Shown here in pieces: positions 7,809-15,247 of a stretch of 64,000 nucleotides of DNA. Origin of the DNA: Tessaracoccus sp. MC1865 (lineage in GTDB: Bacteria; Actinomycetota; Actinomycetes; Propionibacteriales; Propionibacteriaceae); assembly GCF_017815535.1 (NCBI RefSeq), contig NZ_CP072596.1:62001-126000 (forward strand), read 5' to 3'. The position numbers and the translations under genes were made by a program. The stretch's first letter is position 1. Every line of letters begins with the position of its first letter. The notes under the pieces were generated by a model that saw only the letters and a program-made list of their open reading frames with translations, was not told where the DNA came from and did not search any database.

Positions 7809-9146
7809 ATGAAGCGACGCACGTTCCTCACTGTTGCCGCAGGCAGCACCGTGGTCTCGTGCGCGCCCGGCTCCCATCAGGAACCGACTGCCAGCTCCCA
7901 GCCTGTTGCCGTCGCGGACCCTGACATCGCGTCGCTCGGCGACGTCACGTTGACCGTGTGGGACCAGGAGGTCCGCGGGGGTCAGAACGCCACGATGGAG
8001 GCCTTGAACCAGGGCTTCCAGGACGCGTTCCCCAACGTGACGATCCGGCGACTGTCGCAGTCCTTCGACGACCTCCGCAAGCAGGTCACACTCGCGCTCT
8101 CCGGCAACGATGTGCCCGACGTGATGCAGGTCAACAACGCCCGGGCCGACATGGGGGCCTTCGTCCGTGCGGGTCAGATCCTCGACCTCTCCGGGTTCGC
8201 GGCCGCCTACGGCTGGGACGACCGGTTCGCCGGCTCGGTGCTGGGCAAGATGCGCTACTCACCGGATGCGGTCAGTTTCGGGGAGGGGAACCTCTACGGA
8301 GTGCCGCAGACGGGGGAGATCGTCGGGTTGTACTACCGGCAGGCGACCCTGGACAGGCTCGGCGGCGAGGCCCCCGGAACGTGGGAGGGCTACTTCGCCC
8401 TGCTCGACGCGGCGCGCGGCGACGGGCTGCAGCCGATGGTGCTCGGCAACCTGGACAAGTGGCCCGCCCTCCATGTGTTCGGGCCGCTCCAGGCTGCCTA
8501 CGTGCCCACGGACGACATCATCAAGCTCGGCATGGGCAACTCGGGGGCCAGTTGGACCAGCGCCGCGAACCTCGAGGCGCTCACGAAGTTCGCCGCCTGG
8601 GGTGCGGAGGACTACCTGGGTGACTCTCCCAACGGCACGGACTACGACTCGGCCTGGCTCCACTTCGCCGAGGGCAAGGCTGCCTTCCTGCCGGCCGGGA
8701 GTTGGCTCGCCACCGACCTGCAGGATGCCGTGGGCGAGGGACTGCGCTTCATGGCTCCGCCCATGGGCCTCGACGGTGCGCTGGCCACCACCGGGGGTAC
8801 CGGCATCCCGTGGTCCATCCCGTCGAGGGCGGCCCATCCGGAGGTCGCGGCCGCCTATCTGGACTTCATCACCAACGAAGGGGCCATGGAGACGGTCGCG
8901 GCCAACGGCGGGCTCCCCGTGCTGCGGGCAGGCGAGCTGGCGCCGGAGACCGGGGTGCTGCACGACGTCTTCGTGGAATTTGCGGCCGTGTCGCAGCGGG
9001 GCACGCTGTTGCCCTATCTGGACTACGCGACGCCCAGCTTCGGCGACACCGCGGGCGCGGCGTTCCAGGAACTGATCGGCGGCCAGAAGGACCCCGAAGC
9101 GGTGGCCGAGGTGCTCCAGGCCGACTACGCGGCCTTCGTCAGCTGA
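7809..9146 (+). CDS. ABC transporter sugar-binding lipoprotein
   Basis: The 445-residue product starts with a lipoprotein signal (MKRRTFLTVAAGSTVVSC, Cys18) and continues as a family 1 extracellular solute-binding protein: VTLTVWDQEVRGGQNATMEALNQGFQ, then GNDVPDVMQVNNA and a C-terminal GGTGIPWSIPSRAAHPEVAAAYLDFI hinge region. Such proteins deliver oligosaccharides or related solutes to ABC importers. GAGAAGG precedes the ATG. No permease or ATPase gene is adjacent: it is flanked by the SMR pair and a convergent penicillin-binding gene. It is therefore an orphan binding protein that must work with a transporter elsewhere. Substrate unknown. Confidence 0.8.
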   Translation: MKRRTFLTVAAGSTVVSCAPGSHQEPTASSQPVAVADPDIASLGDVTLTVWDQEVRGGQNATMEALNQGFQDAFPNVTIRRLSQSFDDLRKQVTLALSGNDVPDVMQVNNARADMGAFVRAGQILDLSGFAAAYGWDDRFAGSVLGKMRYSPDAVSFGEGNLYGVPQTGEIVGLYYRQATLDRLGGEAPGTWEGYFALLDAARGDGLQPMVLGNLDKWPALHVFGPLQAAYVPTDDIIKLGMGNSGASWTSAANLEALTKFAAWGAEDYLGDSPNGTDYDSAWLHFAEGKAAFLPAGSWLATDLQDAVGEGLRFMAPPMGLDGALATTGGTGIPWSIPSRAAHPEVAAAYLDFITNEGAMETVAANGGLPVLRAGELAPETGVLHDVFVEFAAVSQRGTLLPYLDYATPSFGDTAGAAFQELIGGQKDPEAVAEVLQADYAAFVS

Positions 9147-11046
9147 ACAGAGCCGTGATCAGGGGCGCCGCGGTGGTGCCGCCGCTGTCGCCGACCTCCA
9201 CGAACGCCGACACCGCCACCTTGTCGTTGTAGGCGATCATCCACGCGTGCGTCTGCTGGTTGCCCGTCGGTCCCCACTGGGCGGTGCCCGTCTTGGCGCC
9301 GATCATCTTGCCCTTCAGGGACTGCGCGGTGCCGGTGTCCACCGTCGCCTTCATCATGGCCTGGAGGCTCTGCGCCTCGGCGGCCGCCAGCGGAGCGGCC
9401 GTCGGCGACGCCTGGTGGCCCTTGACCAGCCACGGCACGACGGTGCGGCCGGCGCCCACGGAAGCGGCCACCGCCGCCATGCCCAACGGCGACATCGTGA
9501 TCTGGCCCTGACCGATCATCGACGCGGCCCGGTCGATCCGGTTGCTCGGCGCCACTGTGCCGAAGTTCGACGTGAACCCGGCGTCGTAATCGGTGCCCAC
9601 GCCCAGCGAACCGGCGGCAGCGGCCAGCTGGTCCGAGGTGACGGTGTCTGCGCCCGCGACGAACGCCGTGTTGCACGAGTACTTGAAGGCATCCGTGAGC
9701 GTGATGGCGCCGGTGTGGCTGTAGCCGGTGTAGTTACCGAAGGTGTAGGTGTCGATGGCGAGCGTGGGCGGGCACTGCACCGTCGACGACGGCGACAGCC
9801 CGTGCCGCAGCATCGCCAGCGACGAGACGACCTTGAACGTGGAACCGGGAGCGAACTTGCCGAACGTGGCGTGCGGATAGGTGCCACCCGACGGCGACTG
9901 GGCCGCCGCGAGCAACCCACCGTCGGCCAGGTTGATCACCACGAGCGACGCGAGACCGGGCTGCGCCGCGAGGACCGCTTCGGCCTTTGTCTGCAGGTCA
10001 CGGTCCATGCTGAGGTCGATGCCTTCGCTGACGGATTCGTCCTGGAGGAACAGCGGGCGAGGTTCCATGGGGGTGGGCGACGGCGACGCGCCCTCCTCCG
10101 CCGCCCTGGACACCAGGTCCACCCGGATCAGGGGCACTCCGCGGAGCTGCTCGTCGTAGCGCAGCTGCAGGCCGGAGATGCCCACGCGGTCGTTGACGGT
10201 GAGCTTGCCGCCGGACTTCTCGATCATCTCCGCGGTGGGTTCCCCGATCGCGCCCAGGATGGGCGCCGCGAACGTCGAGCTGGGGCCCAGCACCGCACGG
10301 ATCTCGCGCACGTGCCGGCCCGGCACATCGGCGACCCCGGCGGGGATCTCCGACTGGGGCAGCGTCTTGGCGATCACGAACGCCCGCGGCCCGCCGCCCA
10401 GCACCTTGGCCGTGAAGGCCTCCGCGTCGGCGCCCAGGAGGGTGGCCAGCTGGGCGGCGGAGGTGGCCCATTCGGCTTCGGCCAGCGCGGCCTTGTCGAT
10501 GCCCACCTCGTAGAGCGCGCGCTCCTCCACCAGCGCAAGGCCGGTGTTGTCGTTGATCGGCCCGCGCTTGGCCTCCTCCTGCGTGAAGCGCAACCGCGTC
10601 GACCCCGTCAGCTCAGGGTGCGCCAACGTCGGCGACCACTCAAGCACCCACTGGTCGTCGCGGAGCGTGAACGCGGCGGGCGTGGCGTAGGTCCAGCCGT
10701 CCACGCCGAGCGGGTACGTCACCGTCAAGGTGCCGACGGCGCCCTCACCCTGGTAGGTCAGCTCGCCCGGTTCGAACGTGGGGTAGATGCCATCCATGCC
10801 GGCGAAGATCGTTTCGAGTTCGGCCTGCGCCGCGGCGTTGCTGGCCGACATCGTGAGCTTGGAGACATCCCTGGCAGTCAGGGCCGCGGCCACTTCCGCC
10901 AGGACGGAATCTGCGGCCGGCACGTCACCGGCTGGGCTTGCGGCCGTCGGCGACTCCTGCGGCTGGGGCGAGTCACCGTCGGCGCCCGGGGCGCAGCCCG
11001 AGGCGAGTAGGACGGCGGTCAGTGCCGCGGCCAGTAGTCGACGCAT
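9139..11046 (-). CDS. Class B penicillin-binding lipoprotein with NTF2-like N-domain
   Basis: A 635-residue transpeptidase. I start it at the ATG at 11046 (MRRLLAAALTAVLLASGC) because AGGAGG lies six bases upstream; an earlier ATG at 11070 is possible. The signal ends in a lipobox. An NTF2/MecA-N-like domain (about 50-160) and a dimerisation domain precede the transpeptidase domain. The catalytic motifs are all present: STFK near residue 402, SCN near 458 and KTGT near 587. The enzyme should cross-link peptidoglycan outside the membrane. The domain order resembles PBPs with low beta-lactam affinity, but resistance cannot be inferred. It overlaps the convergent binding-protein gene by eight bases. 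Confidence 0.85.
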   Translation of the reverse strand: MRRLLAAALTAVLLASGCAPGADGDSPQPQESPTAASPAGDVPAADSVLAEVAAALTARDVSKLTMSASNAAAQAELETIFAGMDGIYPTFEPGELTYQGEGAVGTLTVTYPLGVDGWTYATPAAFTLRDDQWVLEWSPTLAHPELTGSTRLRFTQEEAKRGPINDNTGLALVEERALYEVGIDKAALAEAEWATSAAQLATLLGADAEAFTAKVLGGGPRAFVIAKTLPQSEIPAGVADVPGRHVREIRAVLGPSSTFAAPILGAIGEPTAEMIEKSGGKLTVNDRVGISGLQLRYDEQLRGVPLIRVDLVSRAAEEGASPSPTPMEPRPLFLQDESVSEGIDLSMDRDLQTKAEAVLAAQPGLASLVVINLADGGLLAAAQSPSGGTYPHATFGKFAPGSTFKVVSSLAMLRHGLSPSSTVQCPPTLAIDTYTFGNYTGYSHTGAITLTDAFKYSCNTAFVAGADTVTSDQLAAAAGSLGVGTDYDAGFTSNFGTVAPSNRIDRAASMIGQGQITMSPLGMAAVAASVGAGRTVVPWLVKGHQASPTAAPLAAAEAQSLQAMMKATVDTGTAQSLKGKMIGAKTGTAQWGPTGNQQTHAWMIAYNDKVAVSAFVEVGDSGGTTAAPLITALFS

Positions 11047-11233
11047 CAGGGACCTCCTCTTCGGCGCCACCCCAGGCTACCCAAGGGTGACGACAGCCCT
11101 CGCAGAACGCGCGGTGGCTTCCGGCGTTTCCGGGCTGGCGGTGCCGGACGGTAGACTTGATGAGTCATCGACGTTGGCCCTGAAGGGTACCGATGGCAGA
11201 AACCCCGCTTTCTCGCCAGTCAGGAGCTTTTGC

Positions 11234-12424
11234 GTGTCGACAAACGTGCCCCTCTGGGTCTGGGCGATCACTCTGGTCGCCATTCTGGCCCTTCTCGCGT
11301 TCGACTTCTTCTTCCACGTGCGGCAGGCGCACGAACCCACCCTGCGTGAGGCCACCATCTGGTCGGCCTTCTACGTGGGGGTGGCGATCCTCTTCGGTGT
11401 CATCCTGCTGATCTTCGGTGGCACCACCATGGGCGTGGAGTACTTCTCCGGCTATCTGCTGGAAAAGGCGTTGTCAGTTGACAACCTCTTCGTCTTCCTG
11501 GTAATCATCTCCAGCTTCGCCGTGCCTCGCGCGGACCAGCAGAAGGTGCTGCTGTTCGGCATCGTCTTCGCGCTGATCGCCCGCTCGGCCTTCATCTTCG
11601 CCGGCAAGGCGATGATCGACAACTTCACCTGGACCTTCTACCTCTTCGGCCTGATCCTCATCGTGACGGCTGGCAAGCTGCTGGCGCCGGAGAAGGAAGA
11701 CTCGGAGGCGGACAACTTCATCATCCGCCTCGCCAAGCGCTTCCTCCACACCACGGACCACTACGACGGCGACAAGCTCTTCACCATGGAGAACGGCCGC
11801 CGGGTCCTCACCCCCATGCTGCTCGTGATGGTGGCCATCGGCGGCACGGACATCCTGTTCGCGCTCGACTCCATCCCCGCCATCTACGCGGTCACCACCA
11901 ACGTGTACATCGTGTTCGCCGCCACCGCGTTCTCGCTGATGGGTCTGCGTCAGCTGTACTTCCTGATCGACGGGCTCCTGGACCGCCTCGTCTACCTGAA
12001 GTACGGCCTGTCGATCATCCTCGGCTTCATCGGCGTCAAGCTGGTGCTCGAGGCGCTGCACACCAACGCGCTGTTCTTCATCAACGACGGTGAGCCTGTC
12101 AACGTGTTCACGTTCGACGCGTACACCTCACTGCCCGTCATCATCGGCGTGCTGACGCTCACGGTCGTGGCGTCGCTGGTCTCGCCCAAGGGCAAGCTCA
12201 TGGCCGCCGTCCGCCGTGTGGACCGCCTGGCCCACGGCTACCTGAGCCACGACTACCAGGGCGAGCCGGGCGAGCGCACCGCCAAGTACGAGGAGATGCT
12301 GGCAGCGCAGAACGCCCTCATGCGCTTCGACCGCGAGAAGGTCGAGGCCATGATGGAAGAGGTCGGTGCCAACTGGTCCGTCGAGAAGGCGGAGCGCGCG
12401 CACGCCGAGGCCGGCGACTACTGA
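11234..12424 (+). CDS. TerC family integral membrane protein
   Basis: The 396-residue protein starts at a GTG at 11234 with AGGAG at 11222-11226, seven bases upstream. It shows the TerC/Alx pattern of many helices with conserved membrane acidic residues: LLAFDFFFHV in the first helix, KALSVDNLFVFLVI and ALDSIPAIYAVT. The family has been tied to tellurium resistance and, more recently, to export of manganese or other divalent metals. A 60-residue charged C-terminal tail follows the last helix. I looked for a manganese (yybP-ykoY) riboswitch in the 187 bases upstream and saw none. The MFS gene begins immediately after the stop. Confidence 0.82.
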   Translation: MSTNVPLWVWAITLVAILALLAFDFFFHVRQAHEPTLREATIWSAFYVGVAILFGVILLIFGGTTMGVEYFSGYLLEKALSVDNLFVFLVIISSFAVPRADQQKVLLFGIVFALIARSAFIFAGKAMIDNFTWTFYLFGLILIVTAGKLLAPEKEDSEADNFIIRLAKRFLHTTDHYDGDKLFTMENGRRVLTPMLLVMVAIGGTDILFALDSIPAIYAVTTNVYIVFAATAFSLMGLRQLYFLIDGLLDRLVYLKYGLSIILGFIGVKLVLEALHTNALFFINDGEPVNVFTFDAYTSLPVIIGVLTLTVVASLVSPKGKLMAAVRRVDRLAHGYLSHDYQGEPGERTAKYEEMLAAQNALMRFDREKVEAMMEEVGANWSVEKAERAHAEAGDY

Positions 12425-12425
12425 C

Positions 12426-13790
12426 GTGCAGCTGATCAGCGCCCTCAGGCGACTCTGGCGCCACGCAGCCTTCCGTCGGCTGCTGACCCTGCGGATCCTG
12501 AGCCAGGCTGCTGACGGCACACTCCAGGTGGGGATGGCCAGCTACATCCTGTTCTCCCCACAGTCGCAGGCCAGCGCCTGGGCGATCGGGGGGGTGCTGG
12601 CGCTCACCCTGCTGCCGTTCACCGTGATCGGCCCGTTCGTGTCACCGCTGCTGGACCGCTGGTCGCGACGCAATGTCGCCCTCTACTCGGACCTCACCCG
12701 GGCGGTCCTCGCCGCCACCATCGGCGTGATCATCGCCACGGGGGCCACGACGGGGGGCTGGGCCGTCGTGCTGTTCGGCGCCCTGCTGGTCGCGATGAGC
12801 ATCAACCGGTTCATGCTGGCCGGGCTGTCGGCCGGGCTGCAGCACACCGTCGAGCAGGACGAGTACCTCACGGCGTCGTCGATCGTGCCGACGGTGGGGC
12901 CCATCGGGGTCGTCATCGGCGCGGTCGCCGGCTTCGCCGCCCGGTTCGCGCTCGGCGACGCGCTGGGGGCCAACAGGGCCGATGCCATGGTGTTCGGGTT
13001 GTCGGCGGTGATGTTCGTCGGCTCGGTGCTGGTGTGCCGCGGTTTCCACCGCGACGCCCTCGGCCCCGCCCCCGTTGACCCAGCCGCTGGCGGCGTGGGT
13101 TCCACCGTCGTCAGGCGGCGTTCGACCACGGAGGTGGTGGCCGGCCTGGCAGATGCCGCCCGCCATCTGCGCACCCGTCCCGTCGCGCTCCTGGCGCTGC
13201 TGTTGATGGCCGCCACACGGCTGCTGTTCGGCCTGCTCAGCGTCGCGGTCATCCTCGCCGCCAGGCACCTGTGGCACCCTTCGGACCGCCCGGAACTGGC
13301 GCTCGCCGACCTGACGGTCTGGGGCCTGGCCACCGGCGCCGGCTTCATCCTGTCGGCACCCGTGGTGCCCGTCATGGTGCGGTGGCTGGGGCTGCGTCGC
13401 ACCTCGATCGCGGTGCTCCTGCTCGGCACGGCCACCTCGGCGGCGTTGGCCATCAGCTCCGCGAAGCCCGTGGTCTTCGTGACCAGCTTCTTCGTCGGCC
13501 TGGCCGTCCAGGCGTTCAAGGTCTGTGTGGACACCATCGTCCAGTCGCACGTGGAAGAGCAGTACAAGGGCCGCGTCTTCACCTTCTACGACATGTTCTT
13601 CAACGCCGCATTCGTGACGGCGGGGGTCGTGGCGGCCTTCGTGCTGCCCACCACGGGGCTCTCGACGGCGGCCTTCGTCGGCATCGGGGTGGGTTACGTG
13701 GCCTGTGCAGCGGTGCTGTTCGGGGCTGGGGCGCGTCTTGGGCACGCCACGTTCGAACGCGGGACGGAAGACCTCACCCGCGCGTCCTGA
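12426..13790 (+). CDS. MFS transporter
   Basis: A 454-residue major facilitator protein with about twelve hydrophobic segments. The GTG at 12426 lies one base after the terC stop, so translation is probably coupled. It has the compact DHA3-like layout: an N-terminal amphipathic stretch (ISALRRLWRHAAFRRLL), PFVSPLLDRWSRRNVALYSDL as the loop 2-3 signature, and a central cytoplasmic loop around residue 220. The transported compound is unknown; relatives export drugs or act as macrolide-type pumps. A 39-residue membrane peptide lies convergently just downstream. Confidence 0.75.
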   Translation: MQLISALRRLWRHAAFRRLLTLRILSQAADGTLQVGMASYILFSPQSQASAWAIGGVLALTLLPFTVIGPFVSPLLDRWSRRNVALYSDLTRAVLAATIGVIIATGATTGGWAVVLFGALLVAMSINRFMLAGLSAGLQHTVEQDEYLTASSIVPTVGPIGVVIGAVAGFAARFALGDALGANRADAMVFGLSAVMFVGSVLVCRGFHRDALGPAPVDPAAGGVGSTVVRRRSTTEVVAGLADAARHLRTRPVALLALLLMAATRLLFGLLSVAVILAARHLWHPSDRPELALADLTVWGLATGAGFILSAPVVPVMVRWLGLRRTSIAVLLLGTATSAALAISSAKPVVFVTSFFVGLAVQAFKVCVDTIVQSHVEEQYKGRVFTFYDMFFNAAFVTAGVVAAFVLPTTGLSTAAFVGIGVGYVACAAVLFGAGARLGHATFERGTEDLTRAS

Positions 13791-13799
13791 ACGCCGGTG

Positions 13800-13919
13800 T
13801 CAGTCGGTCGCCTCGGCCCACAGCTCGCGGCGACGCGCGGCCTGCCGACGGTCCACCGCCCCCACCACGACGCAGGCCAGGGTGATCAACCCGACGAGCC
13901 ACAACAGTTTGCGCATCAT
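13800..13919 (-). CDS. DLW-39-like small membrane protein
   Basis: A 39-residue frame from ATG 13919 to TGA 13800 encodes one N-terminal membrane helix (LLWLVGLITLACVVVGAV), a run of arginines (RRQAARRRE) and the ending LWAEATD. This matches the DLW-39 family of actinobacterial micro-proteins in length, hydrophobic start and terminal LW(T/A)EATD; here the D of DLW is E. The function of the family is unknown. It is easily missed because of its size. A second in-frame ATG at 13916 would shorten it by one residue. Confidence 0.65.
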   Translation of the reverse strand: MMRKLLWLVGLITLACVVVGAVDRRQAARRRELWAEATD

Positions 13920-13950
13920 GGCGGCCAATCTACCCGGCCGGGCCTGGGTA

Positions 13951-13970
13951 CCGCGGCTCACCAGCCGCGG
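13951..13970 (-). terminator. Hairpin at the end of the MBL-fold gene
   Basis: CCGCGGCT and AGCCGCGG form a perfect 8-bp stem with a 4-base loop that spans the stop codon of the minus-strand MBL gene. There is no U-run, so it is a weak intrinsic terminator candidate or an mRNA end-stabilising hairpin. Confidence 0.4.
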
Positions 13971-14566
13971 GCGACCCAGTCAGCCAGCTGCGGGCGCTCG
14001 GCCCCGATGGTGGTGGAGGGTCCGTGCCCGGTGTGGACCACCGTCTCATCGGGGAGCGTGAAGAGCCGCTCGGAGATGGACCCGATGATCTGTTCGAAGC
14101 CGGAGTAGCCCCAGCGCGTGGCGCCCGGGCCGCCCTCGAAGAGGGTGTCGCCGGTGAAGACGCAGCCGAGATCCTCCGCCACTAGAGACACCGCCCCGGG
14201 CGTGTGGCCCGGGGTGTGGCGCACCTCCAGCTCGGTCCCCGCGACGGCGAGGTGCTCGCCGTCGAGCAGCGGGTTGAAGTCGTCGCCCGGGTGCTCCTCG
14301 TCCCAGAGGAACCTGTCGGCCTCGTGGAGCCGGATGGGCGGGCTGCCCACCAGGGGTGCCAAGTCCAGCACCGCACCGATGTGGTCCCAATGTCCGTGCG
14401 TCAGCACGATCTGCGTGACGCGCCGCCCGCCCACGAGTTCGACGACGGCCGAGGCGTCGTGGGCCGGGTCGATGATGATGGCCTCGGTGTCGTCGCCCAC
14501 CAGCCACACGTTGTTCTCGAAGCCCTGGCCGGAGGCGGTCACCAGATGTTCGACGCGGGCGCTCAC
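13958..14566 (-). CDS. MBL-fold metallo-hydrolase (glyoxalase II-like)
   Basis: A 202-residue cytoplasmic metallo-beta-lactamase-fold hydrolase. The metal ligands are all visible: THGHWDH (His57, His59, Asp61, His62), His121 in TPGHTPG, Asp140 in FTGDTLF and His181 in HTGHGP. The short C-terminus, without the extra helical domain of classical glyoxalase II, fits the general thioester or lactone hydrolase group. Its ATG overlaps the stop of the upstream TetR gene by four bases, so it is translationally coupled to that regulator. This suggests a role in the same stress or detoxification response, but the substrate is unknown. Confidence 0.8.
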   Translation of the reverse strand: MSARVEHLVTASGQGFENNVWLVGDDTEAIIIDPAHDASAVVELVGGRRVTQIVLTHGHWDHIGAVLDLAPLVGSPPIRLHEADRFLWDEEHPGDDFNPLLDGEHLAVAGTELEVRHTPGHTPGAVSLVAEDLGCVFTGDTLFEGGPGATRWGYSGFEQIIGSISERLFTLPDETVVHTGHGPSTTIGAERPQLADWVARGW

Positions 14567-15156
14567 GCCCCGGTCCCGATCGGCTCGACGAAGGCCTGCG
14601 AGGCGAGGGTGATGAGCCGCTTGGATTCCTCGTTGTAGCCGATCTGGCGGGGGGAGTAGTGCAGTGTCTCGAGGATCTCCAGCGCATCGGCGACAGGGAC
14701 GGTGAAGCGCACGCCGGCGCGGGCGGCGGCCTGCTCGGCGACCTCCAGGTACATGGGCAGCAGCCCGGCGCGGGTGGCGCGCAGCCGCTCGCCGAACTCG
14801 GGCACCCGCGCGGCCCGCAGCGACAGTTCCACCTCCGTGGCATGCAGTGCGGGGGACAGGTGCGCCACGTCGAGGATGGCGGTGACGATGCTATCCGCCG
14901 GGATCTCGTCGGGCATGGTGGCCAGCGCGTCCCGGATCCGGGCCGACGCCTCCTCGGCCACGGTCTGGGCGATCTCGATGCAGAGGTCGTCCTTGCTGGA
15001 GAAGTTCGAGTAGAAGGCCCCGCGTGTGAAGCCGGCCGCCTCACACACCTGCTCGACGCTGGTGGCGTCAATGCCACGGGTGCCGAACTCGCTGATGCCG
15101 GCCTCGACGAGGCGGGCGCGCGTGGCCCGTCGTCGGGCTGTGTCCAAGACCGTCAT
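14563..15156 (-). CDS. TetR family transcriptional regulator
   Basis: A 197-residue repressor starting at ATG 15156 (MTVLDTARRRATRARLVEAG); in-frame codons further upstream lie in the operator region and are not used here. The helix-turn-helix is canonical (ATSVEQVCEAAGFTRGAFYSNFSSKDDL, about 28-55). The C-terminal half is a helical ligand-binding domain. The gene is divergent from the MMPL transporter with 91 bases between them, holding tandem palindromes that are likely its operators. It probably represses both itself with the MBL gene and the MMPL/YhgE pair. The inducer is unknown. Confidence 0.85.
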   Translation of the reverse strand: MTVLDTARRRATRARLVEAGISEFGTRGIDATSVEQVCEAAGFTRGAFYSNFSSKDDLCIEIAQTVAEEASARIRDALATMPDEIPADSIVTAILDVAHLSPALHATEVELSLRAARVPEFGERLRATRAGLLPMYLEVAEQAAARAGVRFTVPVADALEILETLHYSPRQIGYNEESKRLITLASQAFVEPIGTGA

Positions 15157-15175
15157 GTTGCTCACTTTCGCGACG

Positions 15176-15236
15176 GGTACAGGAATGTATTGAAATCGGT
15201 ACACCGATGTATCCTGATGCCGGTACACCAGAGGAT
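15176..15236. promoter_or_regulatory. Tandem palindromic operators, probable TetR sites
   Basis: Three directly repeated units begin GGTACA at 15176, 15198 and 15222. The first two continue as GGTACA-N4-TGTAT, so each contains the dyad TACA-N4-TGTA. The third is degenerate after ACA. The middle one is also embedded in ATCGGT-AC-ACCGAT (15195-15208), a perfect 6-2-6 palindrome. Spacing is 22 and 24 bases, about two helical turns, which would place bound dimers on one face of the DNA. Confidence 0.65.
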
Positions 15237-15247
15237 AGGGCAATCTC

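Noticed and set aside
11047-11233. Manganese (yybP-ykoY) riboswitch upstream of terC
   Set aside because: The conserved loop blocks of that class are not present; only a plain promoter-like TAGACT box is visible.
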